Of a stretch of 64,000 bases of DNA, positions 23,023 through 31,691 are shown piece after piece. The notes beneath the pieces were generated by a model. It saw only the letters and a list, made by a program, of their open reading frames with translations, searched no databases and was not told the origin of the DNA. Position numbers and translations under genes: made by a program. This stretch comes from a virus, in IMG/VR virus record IMGVR_UViG_3300042868_009074, positions 186,001 to 250,000 of that record, one strand, 5' to 3'. Every line of letters begins with the position of its first letter. Within the stretch, counting starts at the first letter, position 1.

Positions 23023-24084
23023 ATGTCTATTCTAAATACACTTGTTAAGTCCTTCGACCCAGAAGGTTCACTTGGAATTGCAGTAGATTCACCCGAAATA
23101 CTGCAGTCCACACCAAAAACAGCTAACTTAATCCTTGGCCGTCGTGTTCCATTTCAGGCTTCCTTTAATGGCAACATGCTTCCTGGTTTCGTTACCTTAA
23201 AATCTGCAAATCTCCAGCGTCTTAGCGTTGAAGATCACACTTCTGCAAATGGCACAAAGCCATTAGTATCAGGTATCTTTAACAACGTTCAAATGGACGT
23301 AGAAGTAATGATTGGAACTGAAATTATTAGCCTTCAAGAACTTCTTCTTGCAATGTCTAATGCTTCAGCTCAAAACCAAGTTACATTGGAAGAATTCATG
23401 CCTACACTCGAAAGCCTTGGCTTCCGTTTCAACTCAGGTATGACCTTCTTCTGGCAACAGTTTGGCTCTAATATCGATAGCTACAACGAACTTCGTGACT
23501 CATTCAAGTCACTTGGTGCAGTAAGTGGTCTCGGTACTAAGAACTTGCCTGCTAAAGTTAAAGAAGTTTGGGAAATGCCAAAGAACCTTACTGGTCCTGC
23601 AATTGTAGGCTTTGAAGTTAGCCGTGCAAAGCGCGAAGAATCTAAGACAGGTCAAGGTTTCCTTGATTTCGTAGATGCCATTACAGCTAACTACAAGCGT
23701 ATTGTAGATCTTCGTAAGACTTCAGCAGCTATGAAGAACGATATCACTACAAACTCTGTTGTAGAAGCATGGTCTCCTGAGAAAATTAAAGCCGTTGAAG
23801 AGCATGCAAATGCTTTGATGCGCATTTCTCAGAACTGGTCAAGCGTTTGGTCTGGTTCTTCTCAAGGTAAAGTTATCGACGAGAAAGATCCTTCTGTTAT
23901 TGAACTTCAAGACCAGTGGTATGCAACCAAAGCTAACTGCGGACGTTTCTCTGTTGTCGTTAACGACAAAGTAATGCCAGTTGATCTTTGGACAAACTCA
24001 TTGCAAGCTAATACCTCAGGTAATACGACTGCATCTGCACCAGCTTCGGCTGTTGCTGGTGAAGCTCCAATTTCCTGGGAATAA
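23023..24084 (+). CDS. Hypothetical 353-residue protein, well translated by appearance
   Basis: No recognised domain. Mixed alpha/beta with a long helical region (about 205-275) and a disordered Ala/Ser/Thr tail. Codon choice is richer in C-ending codons than its neighbours, as for abundant phage proteins. A hairpin (GTGGGAGTAT/ATACTCCCAC) follows, so it is probably a single-gene transcript. Confidence 0.85.
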   Translation: MSILNTLVKSFDPEGSLGIAVDSPEILQSTPKTANLILGRRVPFQASFNGNMLPGFVTLKSANLQRLSVEDHTSANGTKPLVSGIFNNVQMDVEVMIGTEIISLQELLLAMSNASAQNQVTLEEFMPTLESLGFRFNSGMTFFWQQFGSNIDSYNELRDSFKSLGAVSGLGTKNLPAKVKEVWEMPKNLTGPAIVGFEVSRAKREESKTGQGFLDFVDAITANYKRIVDLRKTSAAMKNDITTNSVVEAWSPEKIKAVEEHANALMRISQNWSSVWSGSSQGKVIDEKDPSVIELQDQWYATKANCGRFSVVVNDKVMPVDLWTNSLQANTSGNTTASAPASAVAGEAPISWE

Positions 24085-24112
24085 GCAATCATCTAACTAA
24101 GCCCTACCGTAG

Positions 24113-24142
24113 GTGGGAGTATGCAGAAATGTATACTCCCAC
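24113..24142 (+). terminator. Hairpin after gene 23023
   Basis: GTGGGAGTAT-loop-ATACTCCCAC; no good T tract immediately after. Confidence 0.55.
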
Positions 24143-24227
24143 TTACACCCCCCATCATACTTTTTTATGTTTATGCAAAGACATACAAAAATATAATTAT
24201 AATTACACAATCTCTTAAGGAGGGATT

Positions 24228-26771
24228 TTGGCCATTAACCCCAAAACAAGAACTATCTGCTATGCTGATGGACCTATTCGCTCTACAGGTGGATATCAAG
24301 TAGGTTTCTACGATATATCTCACCTTCGCCAGGCATTACAATATTCTGGCGAATCATTCTATCGGGTAGGCTCTTTGCCTATCCCACAAAACGAACATGA
24401 ATTTACCCAAATTCAACAAATCATTAATGATCCTTCTATTCAGTATGCTCTAGTTGACAAGAACAAAATTGTTATCTGTCAAATTGGCAACAATACTGAA
24501 TGGCTTAGTATCTTTACTGATATGGGTTATACTGTCCACGGTGGAGGCAAGACTGCTAAGCGGTTGAAGACTCTCCATCGACCTACTTTAATCAATGCTC
24601 ACTTTGATCTTGATGAAATCAAAATACGCTATTGTGAAGCCGGCGACTTTAGTCGCTATTTCGATAGCGATGAAGAAGGCTATTGGCTTATAGATGCTGA
24701 AGACTATCAAGAATTTTATCAAAATCCTGAAGTTTGGGATCGACTCTTAGACGGTGGCTTTGCTATCCATCCACGATTGATCCATAAAGGTATTGATAAC
24801 CTACCTATCTTTGATCCCGCTGAAAACGAGGATCCAGGTGAGTACTATCTTAATCCTACTATGCGTATGGATTGCATCCGTAATCTATATAATGCTAAAG
24901 TATTTAATATTAGACTTACTGGACCAATGGGTCAGCTTAAAGGCAACTGCTTTGTTACCGATAAACTTCCTGAAGGTGTAGATGTATTGACTTGGCATGG
25001 AAATGTCAAGACAGAGATCTCATATTCTGAAGGCTATCAACTCATTGCTGAGCCTCAAGGACCTAAGTCCAAAGTCCGTACGGACGATCAAACTCTTATT
25101 AATATGCCACAACTCTTTACCAAGAGTGATATGGAATATTGGCTAGACGAGGAATATAAGAAACTCTTCAACGATGCCATCAACAATAAGCTTTTGATGA
25201 ACTGGAAGAATGTATACCAACGTTCTTTCCGTGATGATACTAACCTTGAAGATGAAGAGTCTTATGCACGGTTTCAATATCAAGGTTATCGCTGGAAAGC
25301 AATGGGGATGAAGGTAACTGATTCCCCTTGGTTATTCCAGACCCTTGCTACTAGCCATGCTAAACCCCTTCAAGAACGTATCCCAATCCCTTGTTCTGTA
25401 TCTGAACAGATTATTAGCGAGTCTATGGCTCGCTTATCTGGTTATGATGTAGAAGTCGAAGAAGGAACTATTCAACGCATCAATGACCTTGGTGTACACG
25501 TAGTTAATGATCTCGATTGGATTGAGATGTATGAGAGCCATGGTGGCTGCGACGGTGACGACTTCTTTGGTTTATTCTATAGGACTCCAGTTGGTGGACA
25601 ATATGATAAAGAAAAGGTTGTCTTTGCACGTCGATCTCCAAATGGTCTTGGTGAGTACTCTGTATTTAGATATGTAGAAGGACAATGGTCTCCAACTTGG
25701 TTGACCAGTGACGGTACTCAAGTTAAGTTTCCTGAGTGTTCTGGACGTGGTTGGCCTATGCGCCTATCTACCGCCATTCACGCAGGGAAAGTTAGCTATG
25801 TAGGACTTCCTTCTTCTACTGCTCCTAAAGCTGAACGTACTGAAACCTATACTAGACAAGATGTCTTTAATGATATCCGATCTAGTATGACAGGTGGAGG
25901 CGTTGGCGGTTTCGTCAATGCTGTAATGCTACATACTTCTGTGTTCCATTCTCATCGTCCACTTCAACTGTGTAGTTTGGAAGATGCAATCGACGGTTGC
26001 ACTCAGACAAACGAACCAGCTGACCGTGAAGCGATTGAGCTTGAAGCTAAAGTATTGGTTGATGAAGTTATTAGTTCTGGACTTCCAGTAGACCGTTCAT
26101 TATGGGATGCTAAGAAGTTTGACTACTATCTCAAGCCAGGCCAATTTGTAGAAAAGCACGAAGGTAAAATCACTCAGCTTAATATGATCACGAAAACTAA
26201 ATATCGTGAGTATGTAAAGATGATTACCGAATGGGCTCAAAAGAACTGTCAACCTGATGAAGTTATTCATAAGATTGGCTATCGCTTGAGCTTCAATGCT
26301 ATTCCTATCTTAAAACAATTCCGTAAAGATATTTACAACTTGAATCAATCAGACATGAATGAATCTAGTGGTTATCTTGACAGCAGTAGCTGGGACTTCC
26401 TGTATCAATCAATCGTTGATAAGATTGAACTACATGACAATGAGTCTGATCGACACGATCTAGTACTTGGTCTCTATTCTGCCAGCTTGAAGCACCCAAC
26501 TTCAAATGGTAAAGTAAGTGACCAAATCGTATTCAATCGACATGTCTTTCCGTTCCTTGAACGAGCACTCCAATATTATGGATTGGCTAACGTAGTTTCT
26601 TTCATTAGAAACAAAGATGGCACAGTCCGAGTAATGCAGAGCAAGACATCTGAATGGATTGGCATCGATGAAGATGGCAGTTATCATACCTTTGATGAAG
26701 CCATTGAATACCAAAGATTCCGTGGTAAGATTAGCCCTATTGTGTTTACCAACGCAAAGAAAACTGCTTAA
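24228..26771 (+). CDS. 847-residue protein with a DGD motif; possible divergent two-barrel RNA polymerase
   Basis: TTG start with a perfect AAGGAGG six bases upstream. Two segments recall polymerases of the double-psi beta-barrel class: LKGNCFVTDKLPEGVDVLTW (about 235-255) and YESHGGCDGDDFFGLFYR (about 430-447). The latter parallels the SGGDLDGD-type catalytic loop of eukaryotic RNA-dependent RNA polymerases and phage YonO-like enzymes. The first Asp of DxDGD is replaced by Gly, so the assignment is weak. Own transcript, with a strong intrinsic terminator. Otherwise unrecognised. Confidence 0.9.
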   Translation: MAINPKTRTICYADGPIRSTGGYQVGFYDISHLRQALQYSGESFYRVGSLPIPQNEHEFTQIQQIINDPSIQYALVDKNKIVICQIGNNTEWLSIFTDMGYTVHGGGKTAKRLKTLHRPTLINAHFDLDEIKIRYCEAGDFSRYFDSDEEGYWLIDAEDYQEFYQNPEVWDRLLDGGFAIHPRLIHKGIDNLPIFDPAENEDPGEYYLNPTMRMDCIRNLYNAKVFNIRLTGPMGQLKGNCFVTDKLPEGVDVLTWHGNVKTEISYSEGYQLIAEPQGPKSKVRTDDQTLINMPQLFTKSDMEYWLDEEYKKLFNDAINNKLLMNWKNVYQRSFRDDTNLEDEESYARFQYQGYRWKAMGMKVTDSPWLFQTLATSHAKPLQERIPIPCSVSEQIISESMARLSGYDVEVEEGTIQRINDLGVHVVNDLDWIEMYESHGGCDGDDFFGLFYRTPVGGQYDKEKVVFARRSPNGLGEYSVFRYVEGQWSPTWLTSDGTQVKFPECSGRGWPMRLSTAIHAGKVSYVGLPSSTAPKAERTETYTRQDVFNDIRSSMTGGGVGGFVNAVMLHTSVFHSHRPLQLCSLEDAIDGCTQTNEPADREAIELEAKVLVDEVISSGLPVDRSLWDAKKFDYYLKPGQFVEKHEGKITQLNMITKTKYREYVKMITEWAQKNCQPDEVIHKIGYRLSFNAIPILKQFRKDIYNLNQSDMNESSGYLDSSSWDFLYQSIVDKIELHDNESDRHDLVLGLYSASLKHPTSNGKVSDQIVFNRHVFPFLERALQYYGLANVVSFIRNKDGTVRVMQSKTSEWIGIDEDGSYHTFDEAIEYQRFRGKISPIVFTNAKKTA

Positions 26772-26782
26772 CAGTTTATGAA

Positions 26783-26827
26783 CCCCCAGAGTATTAGCAC
26801 GTTGCTAGTATTCTGGGGGTTTTTTTT
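26783..26827 (+). terminator. Strong intrinsic terminator
   Basis: CCCCCAGA..TA.TAGC pairs with GCTA.TA.TCTGGGGG, followed by eight T. Confidence 0.95.
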
Positions 26828-26870
26828 CTCACGCGGGCGAACGCGTACGAGGGTTAACACCAACTTACAA

Positions 26871-26886
26871 TGTTCCACGTGAAACA
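26871..26886. promoter_or_regulatory. parS-like centromere site
   Basis: TGTTCCACGTGAAACA, whose complement TGTTTCACGTGGAACA is the canonical bacterial chromosomal parS sequence bound by ParB. It sits in an untranscribed gap just after the strong terminator. No ParB gene is seen in the window. Confidence 0.75.
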
Positions 26887-26918
26887 TCCGCTACCATAAA
26901 AAACAACGAACTGTAGTC

Positions 26919-27036
26919 AGCTCTGCTGTCTCTAGGAAATAATCTTTGAGCACTTACCCTCCTTAGCTCAGATTAAAATCTCCCAGTGCCCCATCACCAC
27001 TGTCCTAGAGATGGCAGAGTTGACTATGGTTTTTTT
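26919..27036 (+). promoter_or_regulatory. Folded junction element followed by a T tract
   Basis: AGCTCTGCTGTCTCTAGGA (26919-26937) pairs over 19 positions, two G-T, with the segment 27003-27021. Inside are hairpins GAGC/GCTC and CAGTG/CACTG, giving a three-way junction. Eight T start about 9 bases later. Candidate cis-regulator, attenuator or small RNA. Confidence 0.5.
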
Positions 27037-27058
27037 TAAACGAGAGGCACCAACTAAT

Positions 27059-27343
27059 ATGGCTGATATTGATATCTCAAGTTATAACTTACAAGACCCT
27101 GCAGACATTGAGAAATTCTTCTTGGCTAACCACGCTGAGCTCATGTCTATGATGTCAGTGCTGTCTGAAAATGTTAGCACTATCCAAAATTATATTCTTG
27201 AATTAGATCTTTACACACTTCCAGAAGATACTGTTGTTAGTCTTTCTTCATTAATGGACGCTAACTTCAAAGTTCATGAAACCATCATAACTTTCTTTCA
27301 AGCTCTCATGCAAGTCTCTAAGATAGCTCCACGTCAAGATTAA
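27059..27343 (+). CDS. Acidic helical protein
   Basis: 94 residues from the ATG at 27059, since the longer frame runs into the folded element. Helical and acidic (MADIDISSYNLQDPADIEKF...). Function unknown. Confidence 0.7.
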   Translation: MADIDISSYNLQDPADIEKFFLANHAELMSMMSVLSENVSTIQNYILELDLYTLPEDTVVSLSSLMDANFKVHETIITFFQALMQVSKIAPRQD

Positions 27344-27531
27344 TTTGTTAGACCATTGATTTTATATACCTTCGAGGACATCATCACTATATATATTATA
27401 TTATTTGTAATGATGTTCTTGATTTTATCAACTTTATTTGCTAAACTATTCCTATGTAACACAATTATTTATATACCTTTATATGAATAAAAATCCATAA
27501 ACAATCCCCGTTAACGGGAAAGGAAACCACA

Positions 27532-27756
27532 ATGCAAAAGAGAAATAAAACTCAACTCATAACACAATACCTTGACCAGAACATTGGTAGTGAAGTTACT
27601 CCTCAGCAGATTGCTGATGCAGTAGAAACTACCATTCAAACAGTATACACTTTTATTCGTTCAAATGCATCACGCTTTGAGTCAGTTAAGCGTGGTACTT
27701 TTAAAATTAATTCCTCACAAAACACCCTCTTTTTAAATAACGAGGGTACTATATAG
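27532..27756 (+). CDS. Small winged-helix/HTH DNA-binding protein
   Basis: 74 residues. VTPQQIADAVETTIQTVYTFIR (about 21-42) has the spacing of a helix-turn-helix, followed by a basic wing-like strand (FESVKRGTFKIN). GGGAAAGGAAACC precedes the start. Likely a phage regulator. Confidence 0.8.
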   Translation: MQKRNKTQLITQYLDQNIGSEVTPQQIADAVETTIQTVYTFIRSNASRFESVKRGTFKINSSQNTLFLNNEGTI

Positions 27757-27800
27757 AGGTTATCAACAATTGATAACAGCGCAGTAATCTCGATAAATCG

Positions 27801-27897
27801 GCTTCATGCTAACCATTTGCTTTGTTAAGAGCGAATAAGTAAACTAAAAATCTACTTCTTTGTTTTAAAGTTATGGTTAGATATGAGGCCTTTTTTT
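27801..27897 (+). terminator. Long-stem terminator-like RNA
   Basis: GCTTCAT-g-CTAACCAT pairs with ATGGTTAG-at-ATGAGGC and is followed by seven T. The apical loop is about 56 bases, so it may be a small RNA rather than a plain terminator. A separate GTTATCA/TGATAAC hairpin lies at 27762-27779. Confidence 0.65.
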
Positions 27898-27943
27898 ATC
27901 TATTGCTTCCTGTTTTCAAAAGATTATTATTAAGGAATAGACT

Positions 27944-28102
27944 ATGGCTAAGAAAGATAGAACTCAACAGCACCCTGTTGATGTAAATCTACTCACTAGG
28001 TCAATAGTCTTGGTTGCTCAAAAAATTGATCAACTTACCGAAGAAGTTCGTCTTCTTAGGCAAGACCTTTCTAATAGTCCTAACAAGGAGGAATGTAGCT
28101 GA
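27944..28102 (+). CDS. Small coiled-coil protein
   Basis: 52 residues from the ATG at 27944 (TTAAGGAAT upstream). Heptads in VLVAQKIDQLTEEVRLLRQD suggest a coiled coil. Confidence 0.7.
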   Translation: MAKKDRTQQHPVDVNLLTRSIVLVAQKIDQLTEEVRLLRQDLSNSPNKEECS

Positions 28103-28336
28103 ACACCAACTGGAACCACCCATATCCAATGTGTTATACTATATACATGCCCGTTGACAAGCGGGCAGGGAAACAATCCCTTACGTAACAGTTATACTGT
28201 GAAGTCGGAGAAGGCAAACCTGTCTTTTGTTGAACGGACAATTCGTTGTGTCCGGAACATTCGATTTCGCAACCTGCGCGATGCTAATGAAATCTGTTTT
28301 TAAGATTTCAAACCCAATCGAAAAGGAGCGAATAAA
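28103..28336 (+). promoter_or_regulatory. Promoter and structured leader of the Rpf-like gene
   Basis: TTATACT near 28133 is a likely -10. The following roughly 190 bases hold CCCG/CGGG, AGGG/CCCT, CGGACA/TGTCCG and a further stem before AAAAGGAGCG and the ATG. Actinobacterial rpf genes often carry c-di-AMP riboswitches; I could not match that consensus here. Confidence 0.45.
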
Positions 28337-29212
28337 ATGCGCATACTACGAGTGATAATATTAATATTAACAATGCTAGTAACATCTGTTGTTGTTAGCT
28401 CTGCTGCTGGTGCAGCAACTGGAGGCGTCTCGGAGCTTTCTTCCGAGCCCCGAAGTACCACCCTACTCAGTACTCCTACTAAGTGGAAGTCCGTCGAATT
28501 TAAGATGGGACCTTCTATTAAGTACTGGACTAAAGTAGCCCAATGCGAGACTCGCCAGGACTGGCAAGACGGTGGCAACTGGGGTGGTGGACTTGGCATA
28601 GCTAAATCCACATGGCAAGGATATGGTGGCAAAGAGTTTGCATCTCATCCTTCCAAAGCGACTGTTCTTGAACAGATCGTAGTGGCTAACAGAATTGCAG
28701 TGTTTGGCTACCAAACAAAGAATGAGTTTATGACTGTCGAAGACAGAACTAATAACACACCATTCTTTAGACCAGCTGTTGGCTTTAATGGTTGGGGCTG
28801 TATTAAAAATAATACTTACCTCAAACCTAAAAAAGACACAGTTCTTAAAGTTAAACTTCCTGTAGGTAAAGAATTTTACTGTCCACAGTTTGAAGATACT
28901 TTTAAGAAGTATGCCCTGCCACACAAAGTGTTTTCTTATATCGCTTGGCGTGAATCTAGGTGTAATCCTGGAGCCGTCAATGCTAAATGGGAAAACGGGC
29001 ATATAGTCTGGACCCTCAACTCTAACGGTTCATACGACTCAGGTCTGCTCCAAATCAACTCTTCATGGTTTAAAACATTAAGAGAACAATTTGGTTATGC
29101 CCCTGACGATCTAATGACACCAGCAGTCAATGCTTTATTCGCCAGTTGGATTCTCCACTTCTCTAGTGGCAGACTTAGAAACTGGAATGTTAAAGCTACT
29201 TCTGTACGCTAG
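28337..29212 (+). CDS. Secreted Rpf-like plus lytic transglycosylase protein
   Basis: 291 residues. Signal peptide 1 to about 27 (hydrophobic, ...SSAAGAA). Residues about 62-125 match the resuscitation-promoting-factor domain: W64 TKVAQCE71 (catalytic Glu), NWGGGLGIAKSTWQGYGG, then the EQIVVANRI helix. Residues about 195-285 are a lysozyme-like SLT domain: WRE206SRCNPGA and DSGLLQINSSWF. Both cleave the glycan strand of peptidoglycan, acting outside the membrane. Signal-peptide export means it could work before lysis or as an endolysin. The fusion of the two domains is unusual for a phage. Confidence 0.9.
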   Translation: MRILRVIILILTMLVTSVVVSSAAGAATGGVSELSSEPRSTTLLSTPTKWKSVEFKMGPSIKYWTKVAQCETRQDWQDGGNWGGGLGIAKSTWQGYGGKEFASHPSKATVLEQIVVANRIAVFGYQTKNEFMTVEDRTNNTPFFRPAVGFNGWGCIKNNTYLKPKKDTVLKVKLPVGKEFYCPQFEDTFKKYALPHKVFSYIAWRESRCNPGAVNAKWENGHIVWTLNSNGSYDSGLLQINSSWFKTLREQFGYAPDDLMTPAVNALFASWILHFSSGRLRNWNVKATSVR

Positions 29213-29218
29213 TTTGCA

Positions 29219-29246
29219 GTAAAAGGGGAATACCCATTCCCCTTAA
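29219..29246 (+). terminator. Hairpin after the Rpf-like gene
   Basis: AAGGGGAAT-ACCC-ATTCCCCTT, seven bases after the stop. Confidence 0.6.
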
Positions 29247-29290
29247 TGCAAAACACAAGAATCATTACCCTTAATCATAAGGATATCCCT

Positions 29291-29560
29291 ATGCCTAAAA
29301 CTAACTACCTACCAGAAGAACTAGACTCTAAGTCTAAAATAAAAGAAATCATACTACAATACATTATCGATGCCAATGTAGAAGAGTATGAATACGACGA
29401 TGACGACGGCGACTGCTGTGACGATTGCTCGTATGAAGATGCTGACTGCAGCGACTGCTCATGTCATTCTGATTTTCCTGGCTACGATGAACATCTTGCT
29501 GCCCTACTAGTAAGATTCATCTATAATAACTTTAAACTTCAAGAAACACCTAATGAATAA
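29291..29560 (+). CDS. Acidic Cys-rich small protein
   Basis: 89 residues from the ATG at 29291 (AAGGATATCCC); the earlier ATG lies in the hairpin. The middle is almost all Asp, Glu, Tyr and Cys (DDDGDCCDDCSYEDADCSDC), suggesting metal binding. Overlaps the next gene by 8 bases. Confidence 0.7.
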   Translation: MPKTNYLPEELDSKSKIKEIILQYIIDANVEEYEYDDDDGDCCDDCSYEDADCSDCSCHSDFPGYDEHLAALLVRFIYNNFKLQETPNE

Positions 29561-30308
29561 TCAAATTAACTATGACCATGTTCACAATCAAGATCTAGCC
29601 CAATTAGATATTGAATCAGACACCCTTATGAGCGTAGATGTTGTGTCTATAATGTCACGCAAATTTAATTTTATTTCTCGTGGTTTTGATACTACAGAAA
29701 TGGAAAACCTTGTATCTTTCTATTATGACATAGAAGACACACGGATCTCGTTGCTAGATCTCAATGATTCTAAGAACTCATCTGTTTTTAAATCATATTC
29801 TCATTATCTAAGAGGATTAGAGAATTCTACTACTCCCATCTTTAGTGACTATAACCACTCCACTGTGACTGGTACCTGGGCTTTACAACAGCCTGGTATC
29901 GGACAAGCTGCCTCTGCTGCGTTGTTGTCTACGATAGATATTCACAAAGCTCCTAACTTTAATAACTTATGGAGCTATTGTGGTCTTAATCCAAGTACTG
30001 CTCAACCAGGATCTTGGAACCCATTCTTAAAGAATCTTACTTGGAAGATCGGCAAATCTTTTGCTACTGTTCCTGATTCCTTTTACGGTCAACTCTATAC
30101 TAAAGAGCTTGACCGTAGAATCAAACAACGAGATGATTCAGGTGCTGACACAGAAGACTCCAGGCTAGAAGCTCAAGCTCGACGCTATGCAACTAAGATC
30201 TTCTTGTCTCACTGGCATCAGATCCGATACATAGAAGTTATTGGACAAGAGCCATCATCTTCATTCAAAAATTCTAGTTACATTGCCCCACCTAATAATC
30301 CTTATTGA
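29553..30308 (+). CDS. IS110/IS116 transposase C-terminal-like helix-hairpin-helix protein
   Basis: 251 residues. The segment ALQQPGIGQAASAALLSTID (about 107-126) is a helix-hairpin-helix, followed by FNNLWSYCGLNPS and a basic helical end. This order is that of the C-terminal domain of IS110-family transposases. The N-terminal DEDD catalytic domain and any insertion-sequence ends are absent, so it is not a mobile element as it stands. Probably a domesticated DNA-binding protein. Confidence 0.7.
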   Translation: MNNQINYDHVHNQDLAQLDIESDTLMSVDVVSIMSRKFNFISRGFDTTEMENLVSFYYDIEDTRISLLDLNDSKNSSVFKSYSHYLRGLENSTTPIFSDYNHSTVTGTWALQQPGIGQAASAALLSTIDIHKAPNFNNLWSYCGLNPSTAQPGSWNPFLKNLTWKIGKSFATVPDSFYGQLYTKELDRRIKQRDDSGADTEDSRLEAQARRYATKIFLSHWHQIRYIEVIGQEPSSSFKNSSYIAPPNNPY

Positions 30309-30365
30309 ATAAAAAGCAATGAACAATTTCAGTTCCTATCACCACTATATAATAAGAGGTAAATC

Positions 30366-30710
30366 ATGCCTATGATAACAAGTACAGAGACTCAAGTACA
30401 TCAGAACCCAGGGCGGTTCAAGATGGCTGAGCCAACCAAGCTGCTCACACCAATCCAAGGCGAGCCACCAATCGGTGCAGGCAAAGGCCGTAAGCGTAAT
30501 CCAGTGATTACCGCAATCTACAACGAGCTTGTAGGTAAGCGTAACCAGTGGTTCCACGTAAACATTCCCATCACCGACAAAAAGCAACTGAGCACCCTTC
30601 GTGCATCATTGTTTGCTCGCGCAGCAAAAGATAATCTCAGTATCTCTTCAGCGTCTGTTCTCAACGAACAAACAAAGATGATCGATCTTTGGGTAATGCT
30701 TACAGCCTAA
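30366..30710 (+). CDS. Hypothetical basic protein
   Basis: 114 residues, AAGAGG upstream. N-terminal disordered, Pro/Gly-rich and basic part (to about 48), then a compact alpha/beta region (NQWFHVNIPITDKKQLSTLR). Function unknown. Confidence 0.8.
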   Translation: MPMITSTETQVHQNPGRFKMAEPTKLLTPIQGEPPIGAGKGRKRNPVITAIYNELVGKRNQWFHVNIPITDKKQLSTLRASLFARAAKDNLSISSASVLNEQTKMIDLWVMLTA

Positions 30711-30723
30711 CCCAATTAAGATT

Positions 30724-30916
30724 TCCTAGAGTACAAGTTCATTGAACTTATAATGCTTAGATGTATTATGATTAAATGTGTGTGTTTATTGGGTACAAAG
30801 AAATAATCCTTTCTTGTGCTCTAGGATTAAAGTCTTAAGACCTGCTTAGTCATATGCAGGAGAATGACCGACGCCAGCTCGGCTCACTAAATATGACAGC
30901 TGGCTTTTACTCTATT
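30724..30916 (+). ncRNA. Structured small RNA with terminator
   Basis: CCTAGAG.ACAAG pairs with CTTGT.CTCTAGG across about 100 bases, enclosing GTTC/GAAC and ATAAT/ATTAT. Then CCTGC/GCAGG, and finally GCCAGCT/AGCTGGC followed by TTTTACTCTATTTTT, a usable terminator. No gene is present. Confidence 0.6.
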
Positions 30917-30932
30917 TTTAAAAGGTACCATT

Positions 30933-31169
30933 ATGACCAATGTGATCTATTATAGACTCACTAAAGAAGTAGCTCCTTGTTTTGTTCAAAAGATATGCCT
31001 TCATTGTAATGATGAAGTATTCTTTTTAATGACACAAGATCAGTACGATCGATGGGTTAAAAATCTAGAGTATGCTCAAGATGTTTTTCCTGATACAGCT
31101 CCAGACATTCGTGAATGGATGATTTCAGGTACTCACCCGAAGTGTTGGGATGAAATGTTTTCTGAATAA
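30933..31169 (+). CDS. Small Cys-containing protein
   Basis: 78 residues. CLHC at about 22-25 and a Cys near the end could bind zinc. Aromatic-rich. Downstream of the structured RNA. Function unknown. Confidence 0.7.
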   Translation: MTNVIYYRLTKEVAPCFVQKICLHCNDEVFFLMTQDQYDRWVKNLEYAQDVFPDTAPDIREWMISGTHPKCWDEMFSE

Positions 31170-31343
31170 GATTTGAATTAATCATGTTTAGTTTATACAA
31201 AGAAAAAACTATTTAATATTCTCAAAAAAAAAAATAAACGGAGTTCTTCGGCACCGGATTATTAGTGGATCGTACAGCCATATACTTATCCTTTTAAGTA
31301 TATACAAAACAAAAATATATTATCTTTACAGTAAGGAATAGTT

Positions 31344-31691
31344 ATGACTATTATTACACCAACCCCATACGCATCGTTCTTCGATAGACTCAAGATGAAC
31401 GATCTTGAAATCGCTTATCATGTACCACAGTACGTATCTCAAGATACGCTCTTTACTAAAAGTAAAAGGCTTACACGTATTAGTGCAACTAAAACAAAAG
31501 AGTTCTTTGCTAGACCAGAAGTTAAAGTTGGATCTTTGATTTCCTATTGGGCAACTGAGGCTTTAATCTCTGCTCTTGGAGTCTACGCATTTATATCCAT
31601 GGGCATGTTTGTTCCTGCAGGATTTACTCTTGCTATCTTTGCCTATCTTACCTACGCTACATTTGGCGTTATCAATGAGGTTCAACTATGA
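31344..31691 (+). CDS. Membrane protein
   Basis: 115 residues, with two hydrophobic segments in the C-terminal half (about 65-110) and a polar N-terminus. AAGGAATAG upstream; stop overlaps the next ATG. The 174 bases before it contain only A tracts and a small ATATACTTA/TAAGTATAT hairpin. Confidence 0.75.
   Translation: MTIITPTPYASFFDRLKMNDLEIAYHVPQYVSQDTLFTKSKRLTRISATKTKEFFARPEVKVGSLISYWATEALISALGVYAFISMGMFVPAGFTLAIFAYLTYATFGVINEVQL

Noticed and set aside
28130-28336. c-di-AMP (ydaO-type) riboswitch upstream of the Rpf-like gene
   Set aside because: Context fits, but I could not align the known conserved blocks; kept only as a structured leader.
29553-30308. Active insertion sequence
   Set aside because: No catalytic domain, terminal repeats or target duplication seen.
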